In this document: positions 1-13,700 of the stretch, in pieces
Numbering within the stretch: position 1 is the stretch's first letter
Layout: the number at the start of each line of letters is the position of its first letter
From: Tubulanus polymorphus
Lineage: Eukaryota; Nemertea; Palaeonemertea; Tubulaniformes; Tubulanidae
Direction of reading: 5' to 3'
DNA length: 64,000 bases
NCBI RefSeq assembly: GCF_964204645.1
Contig: NC_134033.1
Coordinates: 12,526,155 to 12,590,154, forward strand
Made by a program: the position numbers and the translations under genes
The notes under the pieces: model-generated
Told to the model about the DNA's origin: nothing
Seen by the model: only the letters and a program-made list of their open reading frames with translations
The model's database searches: none

Positions 1-544
1 GCGCGTTGTCTGCATCGAATCCGACTAACGCGAATGCAATAACTGACAATATCGCGAGCTACTGTCGGTACTCCGAGACTTACGTACGACGATAGCAAAT
101 ATGAAATGAGTTGCGACTGCAGCATCAAGACCCGACGAGCAGCACTAACACATATTAACATACACAAAAGTATCATTCTAATATTGCACGTCAAATATAG
201 AGGAGTTTCTGCGAACGATTCTCGACTGAGATTAACTCTCTTTTTTTTGGTTCTACCCTTCGTCGTCAGTCGTCGTGTTGAAACAAAGTCAATATCATCA
301 ACATCGCCCAACGAACAACGTATCGCGCTTAAAAAACCCTCGACGTCAGTCTTTGGTAATTGCGTTTGTATGAACTCGCTATATACAATAGCATGAATCA
401 TAAAATTGTACATCGGGCGTTTCGACTGAGAATTCGTTATTAGATTTCGATATCTAATGAACGGAATTCCGTACTATGATTAACACCTCGGCGTAAAGAC
501 TCGCGTAATTGTCGCGAGAGATACTGGCTTCGAGTATCTCTCAG

Positions 545-1030
545 ATTCGCTTTTTCTCAAATGAAAAGATGAACTACATTTAACTGTCAGTTTTCTATTC
601 TGAGTGATAAGAACTGCTATGAACTGTAAGTCTATACGTCCCATGAGTTTTAACTGTCGAGTGTCTCTTCAGTTTTATAAAGAGAACTGATCTATAACAC
701 TGTTTTTCAACTATTGACCAACTCATTATTAGATCGATGATTTTTGTAGCTTTCAAATATCACTCAAGTTTTCTATTTTGAGCGAAGAGAACTGCTCTAT
801 GAGGCTGTGGCTTCAACATTAAGTACTGAAGAGTTGTAATAGGCCTTTAACTGCCATCTACCAGTTGAAAATGTTCTATATCCATTTCAACTATAGGCCT
901 AATTATTTCTATCTATATATATATACACTTCAGTATAAGAATGATTATTTGTAACTGTTAAATATCTCTAAGTTTTCTATTTGGAATGAAGAGAACTGCT
1001 CAATACAAGACGGTGGCTTCAACTAATAAA
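545..1030. repeat. Degenerate tandem repeat, ~180-205 bp period
   Basis: Three diverged copies share the words TTTTCTATT, GAAGAGAACTGCTC and TGGCTTCAAC, spaced about 180 and 205 bp apart. They are not coding. Related AACTCACAACTGT-type wording recurs near 7,990-8,110. Confidence 0.5.
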
Positions 1031-1787
1031 GTAAAACCTCTTCAAGTTTAAGACCGCGATAACCTCGGTATATAAGACCGTCAAATTTGTGCATGAAAAA
1101 CAATGATACCGCTGCTCATACTGCGATATAAATTGTAAACGGAAATTCCAATTGAATTCCTGATGGTGAATTTTTTCCATTAATTTTCTAGCTGAATAAC
1201 TATCGTTTCTGCGCGATGCACGGAGCTTAATCGAGACCTGGTCTTTGTTATGTTAATACCGATTTCCTATGTTTCCTGAGTCAACCTGCTGTCTAATGAT
1301 TAATTGATTGATGACCATTTCATTCACTATTCAGTTCTTCTATAAGATCCGAACACTTTTACTAATCCGATGCAACTGCTGCAATTCCAGCCTCGTGAAG
1401 TGGTCTTAAATCCTAAGATTGGTCTTAGGTTTCTAGATTGGTTATAAACGTAACCAAGATGGTCTTAGACTGGTTTTAAGTTAAGCTTCAACTATGAAAC
1501 CGGCCCCAGGGGCTATTTACAATGGTTGGGACCACATATTATCCTCTCCCCATTATTTTTGAACCAAACAGACAGGTTTGAACTTTTCAGCAAATGGCTT
1601 CAGTTTTACAGATAAAATGGGCTTTAATTTCAAGGTTTTTAAGGGTCGACAAACCAAGCCCATTAAGCCCAGACTAAGTCTGTTTGGTCTTCAAGACCAA
1701 ACAGGCTAAAATTCGTCACAAGCCTGCTATGATATTTTTGTCGGACCAAAAACAGACACTGAGACCCATTTTACAACGGCGAGAGTG

Positions 1788-1850
1788 ACCCGGGCCTTAT
1801 CGGATATTGGCCCGGGCCTTATCTGATATTGGCCCGGGCCTCATCCAGCA
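1788..1850. repeat. 24-bp tandem repeat, about 3 copies
   Basis: The unit CCCGGGCCTTATCNGATATTGG is repeated about two and a half to three times with one or two changes. Short GC-rich minisatellite. Confidence 0.7.
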
Positions 1851-2483
1851 CAGGTCAAAAACGCTAGCGCGATATTCGGAATTTTTTTCTTGCCAGTAAT
1901 TTCGCTGTTATGACTGTAATACGACAGATATATACAACGAATCTGGTTGTTTTTTAAAAGTCAGAACAGTTATCTTTACGGCGGCCGCTCGAGAGAGAGT
2001 CAAATACCCAACGCTAATTGACGTCGAAATTGCCGATAATTAAATCTCGTCAATTATTTACGTCAATTACGCAAGCGGGCCTATACTAGGATATACTAGG
2101 ATATAATTGATTATGATCTACTGCTTTATTACGAGCACGCGTATATATATATATATATATACAGAGTTTTGACAGAAGAAAAAAACCCGGAACCAGAGAG
2201 AGACGAACCCTCGATGTCGATGATCATTTTTAACGCCCTTTTTAAATGAAAAATGTATATCCAGTACACGCAGCCTAGATGGAATTTATTTTTTTTTTGG
2301 TGAATTTTTCCGGCTTGACTACAAAGCTTACAAAACTGGTGGCGCTGGGCGAGAATTGTTCACGGTATGCTTTGGATTCGGTGGGATACCCCGAAATGAC
2401 CCGGTTAGCGTTATACGGCTAGCTAGAAAATTGGCACACCTGAATCAAGGGCAGATACAGGGGGACTTGTGAGACTTGTAGGA

Positions 2484-2580
2484 AGGTGCATCAAATTTTT
2501 GGAATGCCCTTATCTATTTTGTCAACAAACAAAATTGTTGCATTTCATTGATATTGCCGATTTGGACATCGAAGTGCCTT
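2484..2580 (+). repeat. Dispersed repeat, copy 1
   Basis: This stretch (landmarks TGCATCAAATTT, TTTTGTCAACAAACAAAATTG, TTTGGACATCGAAGTGCCTT) is found again on the opposite strand at about 9,765-9,880. The two copies are diverged by substitutions and small indels, as expected for an old dispersed element. No coding potential seen. Confidence 0.6.
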
Positions 2581-3189
2581 TTAAGACTGGTCTCAAGTTG
2601 TTCGATCGGCTATAGAACTAAGATAGTATTAGACTGGTCTTAAGTCTAAGTCATTACTGTGTTAGCACTCCGTGCAAAGGATCACAATCTCAATTCTAAA
2701 ACGTAATCCAGTAAAGTCAATGTCTGTACACTTCCCTGTATTGCCGACAGCTTTCTAGGCACACAGTGAACTGATTAGTAAGTCTTAGTCAGAAAGTCAG
2801 CAAAGCTGAATTATTCACCACACAGGGCGGATTCGAAATGAGAAAATAATTACATTTAGAAACACAAACTGGAACTTTGAATGATATCTGTCTGGACGAT
2901 GCATGATATGAGTTCAGTAAGGTTAAGCAATTAGATATCTTGATAATGGATTAAAATCATAGGCAGAAAAACTGATTCAGATTCACATTTTGAGGTTTCA
3001 CATTATTGGTTAAAATCAAATTTGAATCAGGGATTGAGCTGATCGAATTTCAATCAAATTACTTCATTAGTAATTTCTGATTACTTTGATTGCAGAAAGT
3101 CGAATTAAGAATTCACAACTGTGTAATTACACAACACGGTCCTTCACAAATTCAGAGGCTTGCATTAAGACTGGAAGAGAATATAAGCA

Positions 3190-3490
3190 TAAAACCTAAC
3201 AGGGGGATCTTACGAGACCCTAAAAATTGCAAGCGCTCCTTATAAAAGTACCTTGTCAGAAAGGGAACAATTCAGTTGAAGAAAATAGAAATGGCAGCCG
3301 TATAGATTACTGGTAACTATTTTCGTCTTATGTTCACTGTTGGATTTACCCTGCCCTGAAAAAACTTTTTGAATCTTACGAGACCCTAAAATTATGAAGT
3401 GCCCCTCTGGTATAAAGATAGTTCATCGGAAAGGGTAAAATTGAGTTGAAGAAAGATCAACCGATATAGAAATGGCGGCCCTATAGACGA
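3190..3490 (+). repeat. Imperfect direct duplication, ~180 bp unit
   Basis: Two adjacent copies begin with ATCTTACGAGACCCTAAAA and continue through GAAAGGG...AATTCAGTTGAAGAAA / AATTGAGTTGAAGAAA to ATAGAAATGGC. Divergence is about 20-25 percent by eye. Non-coding. Confidence 0.55.
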
Positions 3491-4191
3491 AGCATTTTTA
3501 TGTCTGGCGCTCACAGCTGCCATTATCTTCTCGATTTTCCCGGCCCAGAAAAAAACTTACCAAGACCCTCAGCCTTTGCCCCTAAAAACATCTCCCCTCC
3601 CCATCCTACCTTAGAATAGTAAAAATCCTCTCTGATAACCCGACGGATGCGTATAGACTCGTAAACCTGACTGAGAATGAATGAAGTGGTGCAGTTGTAC
3701 ACAACAGTTCGTTCTCCTCATCAATAGGAAAAAAACACTCGCAGAAGAGTTTTTCCTTAAAGGCCAAAAATCGCAATTATCGGTTTTACACAAAATCATG
3801 ATCAAGTCTGATCAATTTTATGTCAATTCTATCGATGAACGCTTAAGCAAACCGCCAGCTGAATTGAGGAGTTCTTGTGGAATAATACTAGGGTTTATAC
3901 TAGAAATCAAGGCTCATAGTGCAGACTTTTTAAGCGTGGGTCCGAACCTCTGCAAATCAGTGCCATATTCAAAAGAAGCTAGGCATTTTTCTAAAATCTA
4001 TCCATTCCCGAATTGAATTTCCTGCCACTTTGAAAATTTACAGTGCATAAAATCTACAGGCATGAAATCTATGTAAGGTTCGGGAATTTTGAATTCCAAG
4101 TGATAAATCCAAGCATCATGCTTTGAAAATTGAGTTTACAACTTCCTTAGTGACTGTCCTGACATCTCAAACAACAAGACTTGTCTTATAC

Positions 4192-4258
4192 AGGGTGGCG
4201 CCACTTTCCACCAATCTACAAATTCCCTGAGTCTTCCAGGTCAGTGGCCGCCCTGTTA
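4192..4258. mobile_element. Short CAGGGTGGCGCCACT-ended MITE
   Basis: The left end ACAGGGTGGCGCCACTTTCC and right end TCAGTGGCCGCCCTGT are near-perfect terminal inverted repeats around a ~30-bp middle. Related ends occur near 8,750-8,805 and 38,573-38,690. The CAGGG termini suggest a hAT-like miniature element, but no 8-bp target duplication was confirmed. Confidence 0.45.
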
Positions 4259-4959
4259 TATGGCTTTGGTGCTAAAAGGAAAACTGCCCAAAAAGGAAAA
4301 CATCTTCAAACTTTCGATATATACGTCTCAAATAAGGCCCTTTAAGTCTCAAATCCGAATCCTTGATCCTCATTAGGAGTAAAACTCACCAACTTGTTTC
4401 GCCTTGCGGTTAAAAACGTGGATGACTCAACTCTTAGAAACAGGTCTGTTTACCCTGGCTTACATAATAACATCCCCTGGGGATGTTAGAAAAAAATCAA
4501 CAACAACACCAAACTATCTCTCTCTAAGCAGACTGAAGCCCGGAATTCGGCCTAAATCTTAAATTACGCCCGCACGCATCAAATTAACATAAATACACAG
4601 CCGAGTAGAAAGAATTCATTTCGCGACTTTAAAAATAGGTCGCATCATTCAGGATTATCTTTCGCATTTTCTTTCAACAACGGATCGGATCAAATGCGAT
4701 CTCGATTTCAGCCGTGATTCAAACTCTGAATGACGAAAGAATGGAAAGAATGATAAACGAATATATAAACTATGCCACACTTGAAAAATTCCTGCCATGA
4801 ATATACCTCTCGAGTGACAGGACTCTGAGAGCGCTTCACATGTCACTTGAAGGAAACTTGAATTTTGAAGAATACCTGGCATTCTTCCTGCATGTAGATC
4901 AATGCCATTAGCAGCAAGGACAATGGACAAAAGTAGTTCATTCTCAATGCCCAATTGCA

Positions 4960-5330
4960 CGGCCAAGGCTAGATTTAACACTAGTCTAAACCGATCTTGG
5001 TTCTGGGCATAGGCGAGACTTAAGTCCAAAAGTGGTCTTACAAGATCTGGTCTTAAGTTGTTAGATTGTTTATAGAACCAATATGGTCTAAGACTCAACT
5101 TCAATCTAAGTCATGATTGTAATCATTAATTTGCGACCAGTCTCAGACCACCATAGTTCTATAACCGATTTAGGACCACTTTTGGAACAAGCCCCACCAG
5201 GTTGGCCAGTTCCATCAATGTCTTAGACTTAAGACCATCACGTTGCTCAATAGCCAATCTAACAACTTAAGATCGGTCTTAAGATTTAAGACCACATTTG
5301 GTCTAAATCACGACTATTCCAATCGATAAA
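4960..5330. repeat. GGTCTTAAG-rich dispersed repeat cluster
   Basis: Several diverged copies of a word set (GTCTTAAGTTGTTAGATTGG, CTATAGAACCAATATGGTC, AGACTGGTCTTAAG) lie here in both orientations. The same words recur near 1,400-1,510, 2,580-2,660, 6,184-6,288, 39,690-39,775 and 51,162-51,305. The open reading frame crossing 4,655-5,104 on the minus strand runs into this repeat and is not believed to be a gene. Confidence 0.6.
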
Positions 5331-5744
5331 GTATGAAGACATAAGATACTTATCATTTGATTAAAAAAAAATGTCGATATCACGTTATTGAGTATAGAAA
5401 CACAGTCGAGAATGAGCAATGGATTTAGGAAGCACTTCGCGTGTGACCAGACAATAGTTGAACAGTTACACTACAGACATATACACACAACACGCCTGCC
5501 GATAATACAGATCAGTTCCCTTAGATAAATGGTTACTAGGCAACCAACAGCATCCTCGACACACGCACTCTCTCCGCGCGCTGCGTGTCTAAGCAGTCAG
5601 CTAGACTGAAAGGACAGACACATGCGAGTGTGTGATGACGAAGGCTATTAACGTTAACCAGAAGATATGAGACATTTCCCCAGTCAGGCTCCCTACAGAT
5701 CAATCATTCCTGGATATAAGGAAGTTTAAATGAGTTTTAAAGTA

Positions 5745-5860
5745 GAAAATTTCAGATTTCGAGGAAGCGTCTGCATCACTTACATGTCTCAATTACAGTA
5801 GACTCCTCCTAAATCAGTACTGTTTATCTCGGTAAACCATTAATTCGGTGGTTTCGTAAA
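5745..5860 (+). repeat. Dispersed repeat with ACAGTAGACTCCTCCTAA end, copy 1
   Basis: Shares GAGGAAGCGTCTGCATCACTT, CAATTACAGTAGA, ACTCCTAAATC and GGTAAACC...GGTGGTTT wording with 10,655-10,775. The TACAGTAGACTCCTCCTAA block looks like a terminus of a Tc1/pogo-type miniature element, though the opposite end was not found. Confidence 0.45.
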
Positions 5861-6183
5861 CATATTTTTACCCCTTACACTACCTAAACTGTATCCATTT
5901 AGGGGTAGTTAACTGCGCAACTACAAACTAGACAAAAGTTTTTAAGGAATCAAGGAGGCCCGGCCAAGCAGAAGCCGGATTCACTTACCTCTGCCTGTTT
6001 TCCATGACCAGCCACTAGAGGGCTTCGTTAAACTTCCATGGTTAAGCATCCTGAAAAGATATAAGGTTAATACGTAATTTGAAAATTTGCTTTATTCTAA
6101 ATTTGTTTAGTTTGTAACTGTTTTAAGTTTTATTACATTATTTGAATCACATCTGATCACTTCAATCATAGTCTCTTCGTTCT

Positions 6184-6288
6184 GGGGCTAGTTCCATAAT
6201 CGAGTCCAAACGTAGTCTAAATCTGGCTATTGAATTATGGTCTCAGAGCAGTCTTCATTCTAAGCCATGGCTATGGAACCAGCCCCCC
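6184..6288. mobile_element. MITE, GGGGCTAGTTCCATA inverted ends
   Basis: The left end GGGGCTAGTTCCATA pairs with the right end TATGGAACCAGCCCC. The interior carries GTCTAAATC / GTCTCAGAGCAGTCTT wording typical of the GGTCTTAAG repeat family in this window. About 105 bp, non-autonomous. Confidence 0.6.
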
Positions 6289-6554
6289 AGCGAATGTGTC
6301 AACCAGGGATGCGCCTGTTCAGAGGAAGTTTTGATCGTTCTTAATCCGAAAACAGAAAGTTAAAAATGACCTAGCTCCCGGTGGTCTTTTAATGATTTTG
6401 AATTTTAGACAGTTGGAATCATTTCCTCTAACTGACAGCACCAGGATTATATCTGTCTAAGATAGATCTGATGTATATCGATCGCCAGTCTAAAATAAAG
6501 ATCTGCCCTTTACACCAACGTTACGAATTACATCTCCAGGGTTAATGCAGATTT

Positions 6555-6735
6555 TCAGAAAACCAGGCTAGTGTTTGCCAACATGGAGAAAGCTATTGCA
6601 TGTGTTTTTTTTTCTACTAACTTTCAGAAAGTCAGGCTATCGCAGGTGTGCACACTGAGAAAGCGAAGAGTACAGATTATCGGTAAGTCTGGCTATTGCA
6701 GGTGTGCACACTTTCAGGAAGTCTGGTTTTTGCGG
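6555..6735 (+). repeat. Short tandem duplications
   Basis: The words GTCTGGCTATTGCAGGTGTG, GTCAGGCTATCGCAGGTGTG and related CTTTCAGRAAGTC blocks recur three to four times. No coding role seen. Confidence 0.5.
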
Positions 6736-9700
6736 ATAAAGTACTGAACGCTTTACCCGCAATCAAAAAGTTAGGTTGAGGCTTGCTATTCCTCACTTGC
6801 TGGGAGAGACAAATGTTGCAGATACTGAGAATTGGAAGTTAGACTGTATTTGCCATATAAGGCAGTATGGTTAAGATTTCTTTATACCCAACAAGCTAAA
6901 GACTCAATCCTAAAAGCCTCGAGCCTTCCTAATAATGCACAAAATATGACTAAGATTTCCGGGGCAGGAGCCTTTACTTTTCTGTTTGAGTCTCCAGTAA
7001 GCCTACTCAGCTTATCAGAGATACAAATCAGTGGTACCAGTGGATCTATTGACCCTGCCAATCCTGTACCCAGAATATAACCGTAAACAATGGTTCAACT
7101 ACTAAACTACCATTCCCTAGGCACACTACTATCGCCAAAATTTTGAATAACAAATTCGAACAACACAATATTAAAAATGCAGATTAAAACTGCTAAAATA
7201 TTGAATCCTCGCAAGAGATGCGATTAAACTCGTGGATATTCCATCGCAAAAATACCGTGTACATACTTTACTGTCTCTGCGGTGAACATGCGCCGATTCT
7301 AGCCTTCCAAATACCGGTATATCCCGCGTAAAATCCTATTAAACTCGAGAATTTAAACGCGTTCCGAAACGTTGACGTTTAAAGCCGGTACGTTTTAAAT
7401 CGAGAACGAACGAAGCCCTCCACGTTTCTCTTCCTTCCGCGCGCGTAGAACACCGGTGTTTTTTGTGTATAAGTCGAGACTCTCGCGATCGAAGGGAAAT
7501 TTCATCGATGATTCATCGCGATATGAGTACGAGGGGAAACAAACCGGCGTTGTGTTTTATCACGGCTTATAATCACATCCTCGTATCACACGAGATCTAC
7601 AATACTACTGCACTATAACGACCATCACACGCTTCCACAGTAGAACGGTCGTAAAGGCGAAACGAACTGCTTCCACATTCAATCCACGCCGGGAATATTT
7701 TCTCTTTTCCGCAATCCCGACGGATTCCCGATATTCCGATACTAAAATCTCATTTTTTTAAACGGCTTTCGAACTTCTTAAATATTTGATAATCCGGTCT
7801 CGGAATGTTTCACTAATTGCGTCTGAATCCGATGACACCGACTCCACACGACATTGAAAAAAATTGTTCATATATGACACCGATGTCTATCCTCGAAAAG
7901 ATGTTTACTCAAAATGTTAATCGAGACGCAGATCAGCTCCACAATTTTTGGTCGCGTTAACTCAAACACTTTATAACACAGACTGTGAAGTCAAATTCAA
8001 CTCACTACTATAAAATCCACTTGAACTCAAATATAACTCACAACTGTAATTTGAATTGAACTCACAACTGTTTAGTAGAAGTTAATTCGTAACTGTCGAG
8101 TGGAATTTAACTTTAAAAACGAACTATTTTCTCTAAAATACCCGTGCACGAGATTTTCTACACATCCAGAACCATCGGTGATAAACAGCAGCAATGACTA
8201 TAAAAGGGAGTTGTTATACGCTGGATACATATAGCCTACACTCATAGATATAAACGTACGTATATAAAATCATTGCTTTGATGGGAGTTTATTTCTGGAG
8301 GGCTTTGAAATTAGATCAATTACGTATTAGACACGTTTTCCTGCGGTACGCGGCAGTGAGAGTCTGTAGACGTTTTGATAAAAAATCGAACATCAAGGCT
8401 TCGTGATTAGATAAATAAAACGAGGCAACATTGTCATCAGGATCTGAATCCACCGGCATTAGTGACAACAGGAGTCCATTGTTCACACTACTGTGGCAAT
8501 CCAGGATAAACCAGGTTCAGTTACACGTTTCAGTACAGAAAATGCTGCTGTGGCAAGTGAGCATTCGCAGGCGGCCACTTGCCCTGATTTTTCCGTGTGA
8601 TTACACTAAATTCCCAGAGTGAATCAGATAAATTTCTAGGTTTAAAATGTTTACAATTCATTTGTTTTTCATCGAATGACGTATTGATAAAGAAACAGAA
8701 ACACGCGGTCAATAGCATTATCTGAATCCCTGAGATTTGCAGATTTTTTGGTAAAATTTGTCAAATTCCCAGACTTTTTCCAGGTCAGTGGCGCCACCCT
8801 GATTTAGCTAGGTTTGTGCACCCTTGCAAACGAGGATGTGCCCATATGGTCAGTCCCATTATTCTGCCAGAGCCAATAGTTCCACTGTTCTATATGAAAA
8901 TTTGACTTAGGAGTCAAATATTTGAAAATCGACTCATTCAAGCTGAATTCGGATCTGGGTCCTGGTAGGACTACCTTAAGCTGGATGATTTCCACAAGCC
9001 ATGTTGGCTATATCTGAATTGAACCATTAGGCCTCTATACTGAAAACAGTTCGACCGGTTTTTCAAAACCACAAATGCTCTATAATAGATATAGACACAT
9101 GCGTATACATACCATGGTTATTACCACCGGACCCTGATCAACTCCTGCATCTTCAAGATTCAACGACCATCGCAAACATCAAAACCGGCTAAAAACATAA
9201 ATCAGAAAACGCTCGATTACTCACCGATTATACATTCACTAACGTCCATACGTATTGGTTTGAAAAGTAAAGCATAAATTTTGAATGATTTCTAATCCGA
9301 TATCTCTGTGGTTGGTGATACCTATAATCGCGGAACTGCTGAAATTATCGAGAAAATGACTCACGAGTGTTCAAGTGTTCAACACATGCAAAATAAAATA
9401 TTCAAGGCCCTCAGTATTATACAGAGCATCTTCATATAACTCCATTCATCTCAAGTTGTAACCAGATCAGACTACTTGATATCTTTAATTGTAGTAGTTT
9501 TTCTCAAAAATCGGTGTAAGTTAACATCAAAAATAGTGATTGGATTCAAAATGAACTATAAATGATTCTGATTTTGGGAGTATTTTGATATTTCTGAGAG
9601 CAGTTGACGTCTTTAAGAGCTCTCAGTCTGCGTAACTCAAACCAATATCTAAGAATTTCTAAAATCAGTTAAAGTAAATTACCCCTGTAGCTGGGTATTA

Positions 9701-9764
9701 TAGTCTAGGGCCTAGTCGGAATCCGTTCTGTGGTGACAATTCTTGTCTCTTGTAACAGAACCTT

Positions 9765-9880
9765 CAAAAGGCACTTTGATGTCCAAAAAGGTAATATTAG
9801 GGGTACTACCGCACTGAAATGCGACAATTTTGTTTATTGACAAAATTAAAAATGGCACTACCCAAATTTGATGCATGTAC
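9765..9880 (-). repeat. Dispersed repeat, copy 2 (inverted)
   Basis: Reverse-complement relative of the element at 2,484-2,580, sharing the AAGGCACTTTGATGTCCAAA end and the CAATTTTGTTTATTGACAAA middle. Confidence 0.6.
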
Positions 9881-10654
9881 ACAAGTATCACTAGTGCCTC
9901 TGGATCTGCGATGAAACATGTATCGGTAATACCTGCAGTATTCCTGAAGATACAGGAATTTCCTCGTCGAGTAGAAAGAACATTCTATCGTCCTGAATTA
10001 TGTAAGGAAATCTACAGAACCTGAAGAGACCGGAGACCGCGCGCATGCCCCAGTCATGTCTCTCTAGGGAATAGACCCAGGAAGAAATGAATACGAAAAT
10101 GAATCATTAATCCCGAGTTAATTGGGCCAAATTTCCTTCCCTTTCTCTTCGGCGCGACGAACTAAAATAACCCGCTTAGCCAAACGACTAAAAAATCTAG
10201 GTTAAGATTTCTACTTTTTTTTCCTTCTATAAGAATCTGATCGAACAAAAAGTAATAGCGTTTCATTCTTTGCCTCTCGCGGATAAAAACACAAAAAGAC
10301 TTTGTCAGACATGCACCATTTTTAGCCTAAAAATACGATTTCTATTGCCGTTTATAGCTCGCTATTATAAGCGGCTATTTTCGGCGCAATTTATTATTCT
10401 ATGAAATATTAACGAACTGATGTTTTGTGCAAATACATCGCTCAATACACAATCAATCAGGACCTTGAATTAACCACGTGAATTCCATTTCTAAATTCGT
10501 CGTCGCAGTCTACATAGTCTTCCTATCTTCAGAGATTTATTCGAAGAAGAAATGTTTTCTGAAGCGCCAGGAAAATAGATTTCATCTAGTTTCTATTTTG
10601 TCAATATTGTGAGCTTTCAGTCGTTCCTAGATATAAGTAGTTTTCAAGGAGTTT

Positions 10655-10775
10655 TAAAGGAGAAAATTTCAAAATTTCGAGGAAGCGTCTGCATCACTTT
10701 CATTTCCCAATTACAGTAGAGACTCCTAAATCGGTATATCTCAATAAACCGGTAATTCAGTGGTTTTATAAGCAA
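10655..10775 (+). repeat. Dispersed repeat with ACAGTAGA..ACTCCTAA end, copy 2
   Basis: Second, same-strand copy of the repeat at 5,745-5,860, including the GAGGAAGCGTCTGCATCACTT block. Intergenic. Confidence 0.45.
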
Positions 10776-13700
10776 TTCTAATTCCACTCACATCACGTCA
10801 TACATAACACATGCTGCATCTCTAAAATTATTACCAAAAAATCTCCGAACCAGAATTCCTACTATAGGCCTGATGTGAATAACTTCAGTCTGATCGTTAT
10901 ATTATCATAGATTCTAATCTAATGCGCATTTTGCGAGTTCGATTTAAAAACGAAATCTCGAAACATCTGCCGTTTATTTAAGGCCGGGGCTTATGTAAAC
11001 CAATTACGTTATAAATCATAGAATTAAATCCATTTCGCATTGCGCGCACTTTGAAATGAAAAACCCGAACATCTGGGATGATCGTCTGGCGCGTAAAATT
11101 CTTACAAATGGTCCAAAAAATTTGCCGGTTCTTTCTAAATGAGTTCCTAAGTACAGACTCAGTGCTAAATGAGCCTAATGCTTGAAATTGCCAGGGTCGT
11201 GTCCAGCCTTTACTTGGGACAGATAGGCATTCATAATCGAGGTTTTACTTCGGGTTACTGCCCTTTTTCGGGTTTCACTGCCTCCCCAACATTCAAATGC
11301 TAGGTACAGCCCTGCGGTGGTATGCTGGATCCATCCCTGATTGCGTACATGGGCCAGGGGGTAAAAAATGAACCCTTTCCCACATATTTATTCATACAGG
11401 CCTAATGCTTAAAATTGTATAGACCTTGTACACGAGCGTCTCAGAAATGGGCTACCTCTCCATAGACAATAATGCTTAGTAACACTGGCTTTATAGTCAT
11501 CATCAAATAGGACTTAAGACGTCGCATTATTGAGCATTTTAAAATCCCAATTTGTATTTCCAATTTAATTTACGTATTAAGTGTAAGTCGTCTGCATGGA
11601 TGAGTCGTCAAAAAAAGATTCATCGAACTAAGCCACTTTGACTGTACACGGAAATGAAAACGTGCAGAATTTTATCATACTCTACGAACAGCCTGTGTCT
11701 GAAGTACTTACCGCTGAGTTTAATCCATTATTGTCTCAGTGAAATAAAAGCTAATCCGGAAAAACTAATGCGATATATCGCCGCAATATGCTGGGTACTG
11801 TGCGTTAGTTAATACACTACGACATGTCGCGCGCGGACAAGAGGTTCGAGCGTTACTGATATATTGATTATCAAATCAGTACATACTGTCACCGCTGACT
11901 GTATCACAGCATCTATCATAGACAGATTTCTGTATATTTGACCAGTACTGAACAAATACCGGCGAGAACTATAGCCCAGGGTCTTAACCAGTACTGAATG
12001 GAACTAATATAGCCGCTAGCTCGCCCACGGGGTACGAACCAGTACTGGGCCGTGTCAAGCCGAGGAATTGCACAGTACTTAGCTTGAATCCCTATAAACC
12101 TGAAACTGAGTACGCACACGCAGGGGGGGTCAGTTTTGATTAGCTAGATATGAGGGGAGCTCAGGGGCAAATCCAAGGGGAGGTGAAATGGGTGCGCACC
12201 CCTCCCTAATTGCCCTAAATTTCACGAGAAAATCAAAGAAAATATCAAACTGACACCTAAAAACGTTTGAATTCATACGCTTGTTCTCATTTTCTCCAAA
12301 AATGAGTCAATATTTTGCGATGAGCTTTCTGCGGGGGTGTCCTTTTCAATAATATGATGTGACCTTTTACCGAATCGAGACCCTAGAGATCGGCCCTTGG
12401 AGCTTCATAAATGCCAATTCCTGGAAACTTGTCAAAATCGCTATGGCTAGTGGTCATTTACTAGGGTAAAAGATAAGGCCTATCAGTTTAGGCAGTTCAC
12501 TTAGTACATGTTAGGCCTACTTGATCTAGGTGACCAGCGGGGCAAAGTCCAATTTTCAAGAACACCACATTCCAACATTTGTCCAATATTGGAAGACAAG
12601 TTTCATATAGAAAGACCATCCAGTAGTTTTAAGTGCAGAGTCCACGCTTAGACTTCAATTGTCAATGAGACAATGGATCTCATCACAGCAGAGCAATGCA
12701 ATACTGACGGTATACTGAGGCATCTCAATTGATTTATGTAAATCTCCAGCCTGTGCATGAAGTAATTTCACTGGAGGTCATCATTATTCGAAGCTATGCA
12801 ATATGTACTGCCAAAAATTTGACTAATCTTAATTAATGAATCTTTACTATTGCTTATAATACTGAAGGTTTTTTTATTCAGAGGCTGATGCGACGGTCAG
12901 TTAGAGCAAACAACATTAGAAGAGTTATTTTTGAAAATAAGACCTCTGGAAATGATGATCTTTTCCTGCAAATAAATGAGTACTGTATTCAAGAAATTTA
13001 TCATCAAATTTAAAAAAAGGGTTTTGGCAGTGTTTTTAGCGGTCTGTAAAAAAAATGGAGGGGCTACGCAAACCTGCCATTGCTAAATTTGAGAAAACTG
13101 GACAACGAGACCACCAATCCACAACATGGGCCTCGTGCAAAAATCATTTGACACCAGTATTCTACATAGGTACTATAGAAGAGGTCAAACCCTTGCGCCA
13201 GCCCGGCCTGCACCAATCTAATAAGTAATATTTTGAAATATTTAAAATTAATTAAACCTAATTCGATAATTAAATGGCTTAATTAAATTCTGCTGGAATA
13301 GTTTAGTTATGAAATTTCACATGATAATTTCTGGACGTTATTTCTAATTTAAATTAATGCACATAAGGCTTCGTAATAGTAATAAGCTTATACCGCACGG
13401 TGGGTACCGGCGGCACCGGTGTCTGAATTGCCTTTCTTATTCTTCGATTCAAAATATTAAGCATAATCTACCTACCTCGTACGGTCAATGTAAAATAAAT
13501 GATCCCAGGGTTTTTATTTTGTATCTGATCAGCCATAAATTATTCCAGCCATCATCGGGAACGCGGTAGCGGTAGGACATGTAGGATCAGCATCTCTCAT
13601 CCAGCATCCCCGTGTGTGTCTCTTCAGTAGTGTTTACATTAATTTTGACAGCTCGGTTGTCAAAGAGGTAAAACCGATATCCGGAAGGACGCCATAAATA

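Noticed and set aside
106-396. 96-codon plus-strand open frame
   Set aside because: No recognisable domain, skewed composition, no splice or poly(A) context.
4655-5104. 149-codon minus-strand open frame
   Set aside because: It runs through the dispersed GGTCTTAAG repeat, which occurs in both orientations elsewhere; likely chance.
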